A stretch of DNA of 64,000 nucleotides from positions 310,001-374,000 of the forward strand of contig JAIVJZ010000040.1 of NCBI GenBank assembly GCA_020199775.1, given 5' to 3'. Position 1 is the stretch's first letter, and each line of letters opens with the position of its first letter. The DNA is from Acidobacteriota bacterium. GTDB lineage: Bacteria > Acidobacteriota > Blastocatellia > Pyrinomonadales > Pyrinomonadaceae. Both the position numbers and the translations under genes were made by a program. Shown piece by piece: positions 63,169-64,000 of the stretch. Under the pieces are notes generated by a model. The model searched no databases. It saw nothing but the letters and a program-made list of their open reading frames with translations, and had not been told where the DNA came from.

Positions 63169-64000
63169 TCAGTTCTTCACCCGTTCGCTCTGCGTCGCCC
63201 CGGCCGCGTCGGTTTCCTTCGCGGCCTCGGCCGACTTCGGCTTCGCGTCGGTCGGCATGTAATAACCGCGCCGCGCCTTCACTTCGAGCTTGCGCTCTTT
63301 GCCTTTGGCGTCGCGCGCGCGGGCGCGCACTTCGAGCGCGTGCATCTGGCCGTCGTCAACTTCCGTCTCGTCGAGCGTGAAGCCGAGGCTGTAGCGCGAG
63401 TTGAGGTTGCCGACGATCTGGCTGAGGCCGCGCGCGTAATCGGCGGGGCGGCGCACGCGCACCGATTCGCCGCCCGTCGCCTTCGCGAGATGCTGCGCGC
63501 TCCCCGAAATGCTGATGCCCGCGAGATTGCCGAGCGGTTTCAAGATCGGCATCGCAAACTTGAAGCCCGTCTTCATGTCCGTCACGAGCGCGCTGAAGAT
63601 GACGTTCGACCTCAAGAGCTTCGACTCGACGTAATCCCTCTGCGTGTAGAAGACGGGCGCGATGCCGTCCGTGATGTAGACGAGCGCGGGCTGCGAGTTG
63701 GGACGCTCGGCCGCGACGCGCTTCGTGATCTCCAACGCCGCCGCCGCGAGATCGAACGGCGATTGGTAATCGCTCGTGGTCGAGCCGTCCTTGTTCCTGC
63801 GTTCGATGATGAGCGTGCCGTCCGGCTTGGCAATGCGCTTCACCGTGTTGCCCTTCTTGTCCTTGATGTAATCGACTTCAACGCCTTCGCCCTGTTCGTC
63901 AACCGTCTTGTCCCGCTCGCCGCCCGACTCGACCTTCACGCCGCCCGTCCCGACCGTGATCGAAGTCCCCTTCTCGCGCTTCTCTTTCTCGTGCCTCTCT
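63169..64000 (-). CDS. VWFA-related Acidobacterial-type protein (N-terminus outside window)
   Basis: The C-terminal 277 residues of a larger protein; the frame is open to the right edge. ALVYITDGIAPVFYTQRDYV and KLLRSNVIFSALVTDMKTGF are the end of a VWA fold. The later LNSRYSLGFTLDETEVDDGQ and RKLEVKARRGYYMPTDAKPK are typical of the VWFA-related domain abundant in acidobacteria. A Lys/Glu-rich segment before it is charged. The function is unknown. Confidence 0.85.
   Translation of the reverse strand, partial: ERHEKEKREKGTSITVGTGGVKVESGGERDKTVDEQGEGVEVDYIKDKKGNTVKRIAKPDGTLIIERRNKDGSTTSDYQSPFDLAAAALEITKRVAAERPNSQPALVYITDGIAPVFYTQRDYVESKLLRSNVIFSALVTDMKTGFKFAMPILKPLGNLAGISISGSAQHLAKATGGESVRVRRPADYARGLSQIVGNLNSRYSLGFTLDETEVDDGQMHALEVRARARDAKGKERKLEVKARRGYYMPTDAKPKSAEAAKETDAAGATQSERVKN

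Overview
The window is GC-rich, densely coded bacterial DNA, mostly read on the minus strand. The likeliest source is an acidobacterium, possibly class Blastocatellia. The main reason is the right-hand gene (63169 to the edge), which ends in a VWA-type domain of the kind known as the VWFA-related Acidobacterial domain. The conserved order ffh-rpsP-khpA-rimM-trmD-rplS-rnhB and many exopolysaccharide genes fit. No rRNA or tRNA gene was seen, so the class is inference.

Layout. 1-2718: an Nramp-related metal transporter, a small conserved gene, and a soluble MgtE-type Mg sensor without a pore. 2900-5173: an S41 peptidase-like protein and a TonB-domain protein. 5279-7652: two glycosyltransferases. 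7817-12668: the housekeeping translation/secretion operon. 12901: hemerythrin. 13402-25988: a long minus-strand exopolysaccharide cluster with an initiating sugar-phosphate transferase, a ligase with a PDZ insert, a DUF354 protein, a toroid-fold protein, an AsnB-like amidotransferase, a GT2, methyltransferases and a uronate epimerase. 26327-30196: an island with a TIR-STAND-TPR gene, an XRE repressor and an unknown gene. 30261-46763: more surface-glycan genes, with a second AsnB, a two-domain oxidoreductase, glycosyltransferases, an ABC exporter (Wzm/Wzt type), and WecB/WecC-type genes flanking a toxin-antitoxin pair. 46900-50947: an XRE regulator and alpha-glucan enzymes. 51149-64000: a PolA-like polymerase, a GH19 enzyme, MFS and dicarboxylate transporters, queF, small stress-type proteins, rhomboid, an S23-type protein, NAD kinase, a PQQ-type propeller and the VWA protein.

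How it fits together. WecB- and WecC-like enzymes plus a UDP-glucuronate 4-epimerase would supply uronic-acid sugars. The glycosyltransferases assemble them on the lipid started by the PGT. AsnB-like enzymes and methyltransferases may decorate the sugars. Either the ABC exporter or the ligase/polymerase would finish the polymer.

The most striking feature is not a gene. About twenty-two intergenic elements are scattered through the window. Each is built from an imperfect tandem repeat of about 7 bases (8 in one case), and most are followed by an inverted copy, giving hairpins with stems of 22-36 bp and short loops. They fall into related families, and five lie inside the ribosomal operon. Many supply the last codons and stop codon of the gene before them. 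The TIR-STAND-TPR gene is the best candidate for a defence system.
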